Assembly: GCA_029779385.1 (NCBI GenBank)
Contig: JAKPAQ010000013.1
Location: 1-5,418 of the forward strand
Direction of reading: 5' to 3'
Origin: Actinomycetes bacterium
Lineage (GTDB): Bacteria; Actinomycetota; Actinomycetes; Propionibacteriales; Nocardioidaceae
Length of the DNA stretch: 5,418 bases
Below the pieces are notes generated by a model. That model saw only the letters and a program-made list of their open reading frames with translations, was not told the origin of the DNA and ran no database searches. Both the position numbers and the translations under genes were made by a program. Of this stretch, positions 1 to 5,418 are shown one piece after another. Each line of letters starts with the position of its first letter. The first letter of the stretch is position 1.

Positions 1-972
1 GGCGAACAGCGCCTGAACTTCCAAGAACTCCTGATCGTCGACGATCGCCTCGATGACGGTGCGGATGTCGTAAGGCTGGTTCGCCGAATCAGGGATGAGC
101 GTGTCGAGCGTCAAATCCAAGTCAGTCGGCTCAAGGTCAGCGACCTCGGCGAACGGCTCTGGCTCCTCCATGTTGTTCTGCGGCAGGTAGGAGATCAGCG
201 CCTTGACGTACTCAAGAGCGTCGGACTCATCGGCGGCCAGGTAGTGCGCGTTTCCACTCTTCGTGTTGTGCGTGCGACCGCCACCGAGCTCTTCCATCGT
301 GACGTCTTCGCCGGTGACCGTCTTGATGATGTCTGGGCCAGTGATGAACATGCCCGAAGTTCCGTCAACCATGATCGTGAAGTCGGTGACCGCAGGGGAG
401 TAGACGTGGCCGCCAGCGCAGTTGCCCATGATGAGGCTGATCTGCGGGATGACACCCGAAGCGTGCACGTTCCGCTTGAAGATCTCGCCATACAAACCGA
501 GAGAAACGACGCCCTCTTGGATTCGCGCGCCCGCGCCCTCGTTGATGCCGATAATCGGGCTGCCCGACTTGATCGCCAGATCCATCACCTTGGTGATCTT
601 CTCGCCGTAAACCTCGCCGAGGCTGCCGCCGAAGATGCTGAAGTCCTGCGCGAAGACGCAAACCTGGCGGCCGTCGATCGTGCCGTAGCCGGTGATGACG
701 CCGTCGCCAAGGGGACGGTTCTTATCCAAGCCGAAAGCAGTGGCGCGGTGCCGGGCCAGCGCATCAAGTTCGACGAAGGAACCTTCATCGAGAAGCTCTT
801 CAATCCGCTCGCGGGCACTCTTGCGGTCACGAGCGTGCTGCTTCTGTGCGGCGCGCTCTGCAACTTCAACAGTTGCCTCGTGGTGGCGGCGTTCGAAATC
901 TGCAAGCTTTCCGGCCGTGGTGTGGAGGTCGTCGTGGACCGCCATTTCGGTATCGGCAAGGGCGTCGGTCAT
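1..972 (-). CDS. accD5/pccB: Acyl-CoA carboxylase beta (carboxyltransferase) subunit, AccD5/PccB type, 3' end outside window
   Basis: This is the carboxyltransferase subunit of a biotin-dependent acyl-CoA carboxylase. It moves the carboxyl group from carboxybiotin on the alpha subunit to propionyl- or acetyl-CoA in the cytoplasm, giving methylmalonyl- or malonyl-CoA. Reading the minus strand from ATG at 972 gives 324 uninterrupted codons to the left edge. The full family length is about 530, so roughly 60% is present. Visible crotonase-fold motifs are GGSLGE (115-120), GAGARIQEG (147-155), the acyl-CoA/oxyanion loop [12 protein letters not shown] (183-194), [17 protein letters not shown] (208-224) and [10 protein letters not shown] (293-302). 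The last of these opens the C-terminal lobe. The start is supported by AAGGTGG at 978-984, five bases upstream. An in-frame GTG at 981 is less likely because it overlaps that ribosome site. The residue usually taken to decide propionyl versus acetyl preference lies beyond the window, so the substrate cannot be fixed. All 11 lysines are AAG, which suggests high expression. It is divergent from birA, which serves its partner subunit. Confidence 0.95.
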   Translation of the reverse strand, partial: MTDALADTEMAVHDDLHTTAGKLADFERRHHEATVEVAERAAQKQHARDRKSARERIEELLDEGSFVELDALARHRATAFGLDKNRPLGDGVITGYGTIDGRQVCVFAQDFSIFGGSLGEVYGEKITKVMDLAIKSGSPIIGINEGAGARIQEGVVSLGLYGEIFKRNVHASGVIPQISLIMGNCAGGHVYSPAVTDFTIMVDGTSGMFITGPDIIKTVTGEDVTMEELGGGRTHNTKSGNAHYLAADESDALEYVKALISYLPQNNMEEPEPFAEVADLEPTDLDLTLDTLIPDSANQPYDIRTVIEAIVDDQEFLEVQALFA

Positions 973-1024
973 GGCGTCCACCTTAGCCGGGGCGTTCTCG
1001 GCTGCCTGTGCCAAGGTGGCTGTT
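973..1024. promoter_or_regulatory. 52-base divergent intergenic region between the carboxylase gene and birA
   Basis: The two start codons face away from each other across only 52 bases. Each has the same ribosome site, AAGGTGG. The carboxylase copy is at 978-984 on the minus strand and the birA copy is at 1013-1019 on the plus strand, so they form a perfect 7-base inverted repeat with a 28-base spacer. I looked for -10 elements of the TANNNT form on both strands and saw none that convinced me. The promoters must therefore overlap each other or sit inside the opposite gene's coding sequence. Shared control of both genes is an inference from this geometry. Confidence 0.5.
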
Positions 1025-1795
1025 ATGACTGCCCTACTGGACGCCCGCCGACTAGCCGACGCTGCGAGCGGCTTCACGATTGAGGTCACCGACCAGACCG
1101 AGAGCACCAATGCCGATCTAGCGGCCGCGGCAAGAGCAGGCGCCGCAGAGTGGACGGTACATACGACCGACCATCAGGTTGCCGGCCGAGGTCGATTGGA
1201 TCGGACCTTCACCATGGCGGCGGGAAAAGGGATCGCGGTCTCAGTGCTGGTTAGGCCCAGCGAGGTTCCGCCGGCCCGCTGGTCATGGTTGCCACTGGTG
1301 GCCGGGTTGGCAGTACTGGACACTGTCGGTGAATTCGGAGTCACAGCTGGCCTCAAATGGCCTAACGATGTGCTCGCCGACGGTAAACGCAAACTCTGTG
1401 GCGTCCTAGTTGAGCGGGTAGAGACGACCCAGGGCCCGGCCGCGGTGATCGGGATCGGCCTAAATGTCGCACTTGATGCGGGTGACCTGCCGGTAGAGAC
1501 CGCCACCTCGATGCTGCTCGAAGGATCACGAAGCGTCGACCGCAACGAGGTTCTGCCGACCTTGTTGGCAAACCTGCGAATCCGAGTCGAACAATGGCGC
1601 GACCCGGCCCAGTTCGAGGCACTTTCAACCGACTTCAGTACGGCCTGCGCCACCATCGGCCAACAGGTTCGAATCGAGCGCTCAGATGGCTCCCAAGTGT
1701 TCGGTCTGGCAACTGAGATTGATGCCGATGGCTGCCTCGTGGTTGACGGTGTGGCTTGGTCTGCCGGCGATGTAACGCATCTTCGACCCCAGTAG
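1025..1795 (+). CDS. birA: Biotin--[acetyl-CoA-carboxylase] ligase, group I (no DNA-binding domain)
   Basis: This 256-residue enzyme activates biotin with ATP to biotinyl-5'-AMP and transfers it to the conserved lysine of biotin carboxyl carrier domains. Motifs in order are ESTNADL (26-32), the biotin-binding loop [12 protein letters not shown] (51-62), LKWPNDVL (110-117), [11 protein letters not shown] (120-130) with K123 at the place of the active-site lysine, and GIGLNV (143-148). A small C-terminal SH3-like domain follows at about 210-256, including [10 protein letters not shown]. There is no N-terminal helix-turn-helix, so unlike the E. coli enzyme it should not act as a repressor. Upstream codons stay open far into the carboxylase gene, but ATG 1025 follows AAGGTGG at 1013-1019 with good spacing. 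An in-frame GTG at 1016 would overlap that site. The loop is unusual: the common GRGRRGRxW reads GRGRLDRTF here, with D59 and F62 replacing glycine and tryptophan. All four lysines use AAA. Confidence 0.95.
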   Translation: MTALLDARRLADAASGFTIEVTDQTESTNADLAAAARAGAAEWTVHTTDHQVAGRGRLDRTFTMAAGKGIAVSVLVRPSEVPPARWSWLPLVAGLAVLDTVGEFGVTAGLKWPNDVLADGKRKLCGVLVERVETTQGPAAVIGIGLNVALDAGDLPVETATSMLLEGSRSVDRNEVLPTLLANLRIRVEQWRDPAQFEALSTDFSTACATIGQQVRIERSDGSQVFGLATEIDADGCLVVDGVAWSAGDVTHLRPQ

Positions 1796-1832
1796 CCGCC
1801 TATATCGCGGCACGACGTGGGAAACTATCGCC

Positions 1833-2345
1833 ATGCTCTCCGAGAAGTTGCTCCTAGACGACGAGGTCGTCCAAATCGAGACCCGCACCCACGTGAAGGT
1901 GCTGATCATTCCGTTCCTGCTCGGCTTGGGTTTGATGCTCGCGACTGGTTTTTATCTCGGACTGGTTGGTAATTCGGCTGGCGGTGCCCCCCGGTGGGCC
2001 GGGCTGGCAGTTGCGGCGCTGCTGTTGTTCTGGGTGACGGTCTACCCGTTTTTGCGTTGGCTCACCTGGACTTACACGTTGACGAACCGGCGCCTGATTG
2101 AGCAAAAAGGAATCCTGACCCGCAGTGGCCGAATCATCCCGCTGGCCCGGATAAATGACGTCTCGTACGAAAAGGGACTCGTCGATCGGATGTTGCGGTG
2201 CGGCACGCTGATCATTCACGACGCCAGCCAGCAAGCGGGTCTTGAGCTTCACGACATCCCGCAAATCGAGGACCTGCATCGTCAGATTTCACGGTCGATC
2301 CTTGACACGCACGCCCCCGAGATGGGTCGCGATGAGCAGCATTGA
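1833..2345 (+). CDS. Membrane protein with bacterial PH domain (YdbS/bPH2 type)
   Basis: The product has 170 residues. After a short cytoplasmic start there are two hydrophobic helices at about 23-46 and 55-77, followed by WTYTLTNRRLIEQKGILTR (79-97). This segment and the following RIIPLARINDVSYEKGLVDRMLRCGTLIIHD (100-130) are the typical core of the bacterial pleckstrin-homology-like domain (PF03703 family). The domain should face the cytoplasm. The biochemical function of this family is not established. It occupies the place of the conserved membrane protein next to birA in mycobacteria (from memory, Rv3278c). It starts 37 bases after the birA stop with only a weak ribosome site (GTGGGA, 1817-1822), and its last 14 bases overlap the cyclase gene. 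A birA-PH-cyclase operon is likely. The family call is firm, but the function is unknown. Confidence 0.88.
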   Translation: MLSEKLLLDDEVVQIETRTHVKVLIIPFLLGLGLMLATGFYLGLVGNSAGGAPRWAGLAVAALLLFWVTVYPFLRWLTWTYTLTNRRLIEQKGILTRSGRIIPLARINDVSYEKGLVDRMLRCGTLIIHDASQQAGLELHDIPQIEDLHRQISRSILDTHAPEMGRDEQH

Positions 2346-3318
2346 TGACACTCCGCTGGTCGACCTGATTTTGGCCGAGCAGCTTCAGTACACGAACACC
2401 GAGACCGCAGAGCGGGCCGGCCTAACCCTTGAGCAGGCGACTCGGTTGTGGCGCAACCTCGGCTTCCCTGATCCGGGAGACGAAACCGCTTTCGGGGAGG
2501 CCGATGTGACCGCGGCTGCGGTCGTAGCGTTAGCCGTCGAACACCAGATTCTCGACGAAGGAACGGTGTTTCGACTCACCCGTGCACTCGGTCAAACCAT
2601 GTCGCGGTTGGCTGACTGGCAAGTGTCCATCCTGGTTGACCAGTTGGAAGCCGATATTGAGAGAGGCAAGTCGAAAAGTCGGGCGGGTGCCGCCCTGGAT
2701 TTAGCATCGAACGCAGTGCCCGGGTTCGAGCGACTGATGGTCCACGTGTGGCGCCGCCACCTCGCGGCCGCGGCCTCGCGGCTGACTGCTTTGGGTGAAA
2801 ACGACCAGGCCTTGCTGTCCACCGATATGACGGTCGGTTTCGCTGACCTGACCCGATTCACCGCCCTGTCGAACCGGCTCGATGACGAAGAGTTGGCCCT
2901 CGTAGTCGAGGAGTTTGAGACTCGGTGTGGCGACATCATCACCGCTGGTGGCGCCCGAGTCATCAAAACTCTCGGTGATGCCATGTTGTTTGTTCATCCC
3001 GATCCGGTGGCCGCGACCCGCATCTCGTTGGAGGTCATTTCTGGGCTTAGTGTGCGGCCGCAGTTGCCTGCCGTCCGAGTCGGCTTGGCGACCGGAAGTG
3101 TGTTGAGCCGGTTGGGGGACGTGTTTGGCCCGCCGGTGAATCTAGCGGCCCGGCTGTCCCAAGTGGCCAGAGCAAACCGAGTCCTCGTCGATCAGGCGAC
3201 TGCCGACAAGTTGGGCGATGCCTTCGACACGCGAACAATGCCGCCGCGCCTGATCAAGGGATTTGGGAACCTGTCGCCGATCACGGTTAACGAACGCCGC
3301 TCGTTCCGAGCTCGGTGA
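2332..3318 (+). CDS. cya: Class III (IIIc-like) adenylate cyclase with N-terminal regulatory domain
   Basis: The product has 328 residues and is predicted to be soluble. It converts ATP to cAMP as a homodimer. Residues 1 to about 150 resemble the adenylate cyclase regulatory domain of mycobacterial Rv1264 and Rv2212 (PF16701). They contain a helix-turn-helix-like stretch, TAERAGLTLEQATRLWRNLG (25-44), followed by FPDPGD and an acidic FGEADVTA segment. The cyclase domain spans about 163-322. Metal-binding aspartates are D172 (FADLT) and D216 (TLGDA), the adenine-selecting pair is K212 and D263 (GDVFG), and the transition-state residues are N270 and R274 (VNLAARL). The spacings between D172, K212 and D216, and between D263, N270 and R274, match canonical class III enzymes. 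The shorter K212-to-D263 interval of 51 residues fits subclass IIIc. I chose ATG 2332 because GAGATGGG at 2319-2326 precedes it and the protein then begins as its relatives do. An in-frame ATG at 2242 lies deep inside the upstream gene. It overlaps that gene by 14 bases. Confidence 0.92.
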   Translation: MSSIDDTPLVDLILAEQLQYTNTETAERAGLTLEQATRLWRNLGFPDPGDETAFGEADVTAAAVVALAVEHQILDEGTVFRLTRALGQTMSRLADWQVSILVDQLEADIERGKSKSRAGAALDLASNAVPGFERLMVHVWRRHLAAAASRLTALGENDQALLSTDMTVGFADLTRFTALSNRLDDEELALVVEEFETRCGDIITAGGARVIKTLGDAMLFVHPDPVAATRISLEVISGLSVRPQLPAVRVGLATGSVLSRLGDVFGPPVNLAARLSQVARANRVLVDQATADKLGDAFDTRTMPPRLIKGFGNLSPITVNERRSFRAR

Positions 3319-3325
3319 ATTCGCC

Positions 3326-3331
3326 TAGGCT
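3326..3331 (+). promoter_or_regulatory. Candidate -10 element of a leaderless purK promoter
   Basis: TAGGCT matches the TANNNT form of actinobacterial -10 elements. It ends exactly six bases before GTG 3338, so transcription would start at or next to the first base of that start codon. No Shine-Dalgarno sequence lies in the 19-base gap after the cyclase stop, which fits a leaderless message. No good -35 hexamer is visible. Instead, a perfect 10-base palindrome (CCGAGCTCGG, 3306-3315) sits in that zone. This is inferred from sequence spacing only. Confidence 0.5.
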
Positions 3332-3337
3332 GTGCGC

Positions 3338-4474
3338 GTGACGACCCCAAGAATCAGCCACGATGTTGCCGTCATCGGTGGCGGCCAGTTGGCCCGGATG
3401 ATGCAACCCCCAGCGATCGCGTTGGGGATCCGGCTGGCGCTGCTGGCCGAAGACGACGATGTTTCAGCCGCGCAGGTTATTCGCGACTATGAAGTGGGCG
3501 ACCACACGGTTGCTGCTGACCTGCGCCGGGCCGTTGGCGATGCGCCGGTGGTCACCTTCGACCACGAACACGTACCTACTGACTTGTTGCGGGGACTCGA
3601 CGCCGACGGACACGCTTGCCGGCCAGGCCCCGACGCGCTTATTCATGCCCAAGACAAACTCGTAATGCGCCGCCGACTTAGCGAGTTGGGTGTGCCGTGC
3701 CCGCGTTGGGCGCAGGTCAAAACGCCGGCCGAGGTCGCCGAGTTTGGTTTCCCGGCGATCGTGAAGACCGCTCGCGGCGGCTACGACGGTAAAGGGGTTT
3801 GGAAGGTCGATTCGCTCACGGATCTGACCGAACCGTTCGAAGCCGATGCGGACCTGCTGGTTGAGGAGTTGGTGGATTTTAGCCGCGAACTTTCCGCCCA
3901 AGTGGCTCGCAGCCCATCGGGAGAGATCGTCGAATACCCAGTCGTCGAGTCGCGTCAGAAAGACGGTGTTTGCGCCGAAGTAGTCGCCCCAGCACCAAAC
4001 CTTGATCCGACGCTGGGGGAGAAGGCACAAGCCATCGCCCGCACGATCGCCGCTGAGCTTGGCGTGGTTGGGATGCTTGCGGTCGAGTTGTTTGAAACCA
4101 AAGACGGTCGAGTCTTGGTAAACGAATTGGCGATGCGCCCGCACAACACCGGCCACTGGTCAATCGACGGGGCCATCACCAGTCAGTTTGAAAACCATCT
4201 GCGAGCAGTCTGTGACTTGCCGCTGGGTTCGACCGAGCCGCGCCAAGAATGGTCGGTGATGGTCAACATTCTTGGTGGTCAAGTCACCGATCTTGAGGCC
4301 GCGCGAGCCCTTGCCTTGGCTGCCGAAACCGACGTAAAAATTCACCTGTATGGCAAGGCGGTCAAACCCGGTCGCAAAGTAGGCCATGTCACCGCGGTTG
4401 GTTCAGAACTTGAAGAGGTGCAGCGTCGGGCCCGGCGAAGCGCCGCACTGTTGACGAATGGAGAGCAGCCATGA
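3338..4474 (+). CDS. purK: N5-carboxyaminoimidazole ribonucleotide synthetase (PurK)
   Basis: This ATP-grasp enzyme uses ATP and bicarbonate to convert AIR to N5-CAIR in purine synthesis. The protein has 378 residues, normal for the family. The N-terminal nucleotide-binding fold shows GGGQLARMM (14-22) and TFDHEHVP (73-80). The ATP-grasp core shows [13 protein letters not shown] (143-155), [11 protein letters not shown] (176-186) and [17 protein letters not shown] (262-278), followed by [11 protein letters not shown] (281-291). The C-terminal domain includes MVNILG (308-313) and LYGK...PGRKVGHVT (338-352). GTG 3338 is preferred because of the -10-like element six bases upstream. Another in-frame GTG at 3332 would add only two residues and has no ribosome site either. 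The stop overlaps the purE start by four bases. Eight of 12 lysines use AAA, unlike the flanking acyl-CoA genes. Confidence 0.96.
   Translation: MTTPRISHDVAVIGGGQLARMMQPPAIALGIRLALLAEDDDVSAAQVIRDYEVGDHTVAADLRRAVGDAPVVTFDHEHVPTDLLRGLDADGHACRPGPDALIHAQDKLVMRRRLSELGVPCPRWAQVKTPAEVAEFGFPAIVKTARGGYDGKGVWKVDSLTDLTEPFEADADLLVEELVDFSRELSAQVARSPSGEIVEYPVVESRQKDGVCAEVVAPAPNLDPTLGEKAQAIARTIAAELGVVGMLAVELFETKDGRVLVNELAMRPHNTGHWSIDGAITSQFENHLRAVCDLPLGSTEPRQEWSVMVNILGGQVTDLEAARALALAAETDVKIHLYGKAVKPGRKVGHVTAVGSELEEVQRRARRSAALLTNGEQP
4460..4465 (+). promoter_or_regulatory. Ribosome binding site of purE inside purK
   Basis: GGAGAG lies five bases before ATG 4471, within the last codons of purK. With the ATGA overlap of the purK stop and purE start, it indicates translational coupling of the two subunits of the CAIR pathway and fixes the purE start. 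Confidence 0.75.
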
Positions 4475-4959
4475 GCGCACGCGTTGGAATCGTGATGGGG
4501 TCAGATTCGGATTGGCCCACAATGCAGGCCGCCGCGACTGCGCTGGCCGAGTTTGGCATCGAATATGAGGCCGATGTGGTCTCGGCTCACCGGATGCCGG
4601 TCGAAATGATCGAATATGGGCGCAGCGCTCACGAACGTGGCCTCGAAGTGATCATCTCGGGTGCGGGCGGCGCCGCCCACCTTCCGGGAATGCTCGCCGC
4701 GGTGACGCCACTGCCGGTCATTGGTGTGCCGGTACCGCTGAAGTACCTCGACGGGATGGACTCGTTGCTGTCGATCGTGCAAATGCCAGCGGGCGTGCCG
4801 GTGGCGACTGTGGCAATCGGCAACGCCCGAAACGCTGGCTTGTTGGCGGTGCGCATTCTCGCTGCCGGCGACCCTGAACTAACCGCCAAGATGCTCGAGT
4901 TCCAAGAGGCCTTGGCCGAGGCCGCTCGGGCCAAGGGCGCAGCAGTTCGAGAAGGCTGA
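4471..4959 (+). CDS. purE: N5-carboxyaminoimidazole ribonucleotide mutase (PurE, class I)
   Basis: The enzyme rearranges N5-CAIR, the product of PurK, to CAIR, the next purine intermediate. The class I enzyme is normally a cytoplasmic octamer of small subunits. The 162-residue length fits. The signatures are GSDSDWPTM (10-18), SAHRMP (38-43) with the catalytic H40, [11 protein letters not shown] (64-74), and the C-terminal [23 protein letters not shown] stretch (104-126). The last of these completes the active site between subunits. The presence of purK directly upstream supports the class I, PurK-dependent mutase over the class II form that uses AIR and CO2. It starts at ATG 4471 in an ATGA overlap with purK. 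It ends in an alanine-rich tail and is followed by a candidate terminator, so it is probably the last gene of its operon. Confidence 0.97.
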   Translation: MSARVGIVMGSDSDWPTMQAAATALAEFGIEYEADVVSAHRMPVEMIEYGRSAHERGLEVIISGAGGAAHLPGMLAAVTPLPVIGVPVPLKYLDGMDSLLSIVQMPAGVPVATVAIGNARNAGLLAVRILAAGDPELTAKMLEFQEALAEAARAKGAAVREG

Positions 4960-4961
4960 GC

Positions 4962-5009
4962 GCCGGCGACCTACACCGCCGTGAAGTGGCTAGGTCTGGT
5001 CGCCCCGGC
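4962..5009 (+). terminator. Candidate stem-loop terminator after purE
   Basis: Beginning two bases after the purE stop, GGCGACC (4965-4971) can pair perfectly with GGTCGCC (4998-5004) around a 26-base loop. GCC at 4962-4964 and GGC at 5007-5009 extend the stem across a two-base bulge. A competing 6-base stem, GACCTA (4968-4973) with TAGGTC (4991-4996), reuses part of the left arm. There is no U-tract, so this would be the U-poor type often proposed for GC-rich actinobacteria, or an RNA structure with another role. Confidence 0.4.
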
Positions 5010-5027
5010 TAATCGTCCGATCAGCGC

Positions 5028-5047
5028 CCGACCTAAGATTTAGGCGG
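5028..5047. promoter_or_regulatory. Inverted repeat overlapping a candidate -10 element upstream of the acyl-CoA dehydrogenase
   Basis: CCTAA (5032-5036) and TTAGG (5040-5044) form a perfect inverted repeat around GAT. It is extended by CCG (5028-5030) and CGG (5045-5047) with one unpaired A at 5031. TAAGAT (5034-5039), inside the repeat, fits the TANNNT -10 form and would put the transcript start near 5046, giving a leader of about 32 bases with a ribosome site. No convincing -35 is visible. A repressor operator covering the -10 is a reasonable inference, but the regulator is unknown. Confidence 0.4.
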
Positions 5048-5066
5048 AAATCCTCGTTTCAACCCC

Positions 5067-5071
5067 GGGAG
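5067..5071 (+). promoter_or_regulatory. Ribosome binding site deciding the acyl-CoA dehydrogenase start
   Basis: GGGAG lies six bases before GTG 5078. Two nearby GTG triplets at 5071 and 5073 are out of frame with the dehydrogenase, so this site and the reading frame together select GTG 5078. Confidence 0.7.
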
Positions 5072-5077
5072 TGTGCT

Positions 5078-5418
5078 GTGTCTGATTTCTTCGCGTTGTC
5101 CGAAGAACACCAAGCGATCCGCGAAGCGGTCCGCAACGTCGCTGAAGCCAAGATCGCGCCGTTCGCCGCTGAAGTTGACGAGGATGCTCGTTACCCGCGC
5201 GAAGCGAACGAGGCTCTCGTGGCAGCCGACTTCCACGCCCCGCACGTTCCCGAGCAGTACGGCGGAGCCGGCGCCGACGCGCTAGCAACCGTGCTGGTCA
5301 TCGAGGAAGTCGCGCGCGTCTGCGTTTCCAGTTCGCTCATCCCGGCGGTAAACAAGCTGGGGTCGCTGCCGGTGCAGATTGGTGGCAACGAGGAGCTCAA
5401 GGCCAAGTACCTGTCGAA
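5078..5418 (+). CDS. fadE25: Acyl-CoA dehydrogenase, FadE25-like, N-terminal part only
   Basis: This flavoprotein family introduces the alpha-beta double bond into acyl-CoA thioesters in fatty acid or branched-chain amino acid breakdown. The window holds 113 codons of about 380-390, all within the N-terminal helical domain (PF02771). Recognisable features are LSEEHQAIREAVRNVAEAKIAP (7-28), the AAEVDEDARYP turn (30-40), HVPEQYGGAGAD (56-67), VIEEVAR (74-80) and SLIPAVNKLG (86-95). These closely follow my memory of mycobacterial FadE25, which also lies next to purE-purK. The FAD-binding and catalytic glutamate regions lie outside the window, so chain-length preference cannot be judged. It starts at GTG 5078 with GGGAG at 5067-5071. 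The 118-base gap from purE, with a hairpin and a separate promoter candidate, suggests its own transcript. All four visible lysines are AAG. Confidence 0.92.
   Translation, partial: MSDFFALSEEHQAIREAVRNVAEAKIAPFAAEVDEDARYPREANEALVAADFHAPHVPEQYGGAGADALATVLVIEEVARVCVSSSLIPAVNKLGSLPVQIGGNEELKAKYLS

Noticed and set aside
692..1024. Upstream extension of birA by 111 codons
   Set aside because: The extension is antisense to the carboxylase coding region. The recognisable ligase starts at ATG 1025 with its own ribosome site.
244..1083. Long plus-strand open frame of 279 codons opposite the carboxylase gene
   Set aside because: It is a shadow of the minus-strand carboxylase, whose translation is unmistakably homologous across the whole length. 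The shadow shows no family features.
1796..1832. AT-rich TATATC (1801-1806) before the PH-domain gene as a promoter
   Set aside because: It does not fit the TANNNT form, no -35 is found at the right distance, and the short gap fits read-through from birA better.
2242..2331. Upstream extension of the cyclase by 30 codons
   Set aside because: It lies inside the PH-domain gene in another frame and resembles no cyclase. ATG 2332 has a ribosome site.
3464..4156. Minus-strand open frame of 230 codons inside purK
   Set aside because: It is antisense to well-conserved PurK motifs, and its translation shows no recognisable domain. Such frames are common opposite GC-rich genes.
1..5418. CRISPR array, insertion sequence, tRNA or prophage remnant
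   Set aside because: No regularly spaced repeats, transposase-like reading frames, cloverleaf structures or integrase features were seen. The intergenic gaps are all short.

Overview
The window is ordinary chromosomal DNA from a GC-rich actinobacterium (Actinomycetota). Every stretch longer than about 120 bases is accounted for by a gene. The assignment to this phylum rests on high GC with GTG starts, a group I BirA without a DNA-binding domain, a class IIIc adenylate cyclase, and gene order. From memory, Mycobacterium tuberculosis has fadE25-purE-purK-(one gene)-a membrane protein-birA next to a divergent accD5-accE5. Streptomyces has its adenylate cyclase cya close to birA and pccB. The window combines both arrangements. 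I cannot name a genus.

Layout. Positions 1-972 on the minus strand hold the first 324 codons of an acyl-CoA (propionyl/acetyl-CoA) carboxylase beta subunit that runs off the left edge. It is absent from a complete-ORF view because its stop lies outside the window. A 52-base divergent intergenic region follows. On the plus strand come birA (1025-1795), a two-helix membrane protein with a bacterial PH domain (1833-2345), a class III adenylate cyclase (2332-3318), purK (3338-4474), purE (4471-4959), a 118-base gap with hairpins, and the start of a FadE25-type acyl-CoA dehydrogenase (5078 to the right edge).

How the genes fit together. BirA attaches biotin to the alpha subunit of the carboxylase whose beta subunit is encoded back to back with it. 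PurK and PurE carry out the two-step CO2-fixing conversion of AIR to CAIR in purine synthesis and are translationally coupled. The acyl-CoA dehydrogenase and the carboxylase both act on acyl-CoA thioesters. The PH-domain protein and the adenylate cyclase overlap by 14 bases and are probably co-expressed. The cyclase keeps every catalytic residue and carries an N-terminal regulatory domain.

I found no mobile element, CRISPR array, tRNA, rRNA or prophage remnant, and no clearly undescribed system. The points most worth a second look are a probable leaderless promoter for purK, the PH-protein/cyclase coupling, the altered biotin-binding loop of BirA, the inverted repeats in front of the acyl-CoA dehydrogenase, and a sharp difference in lysine codon use between genes.
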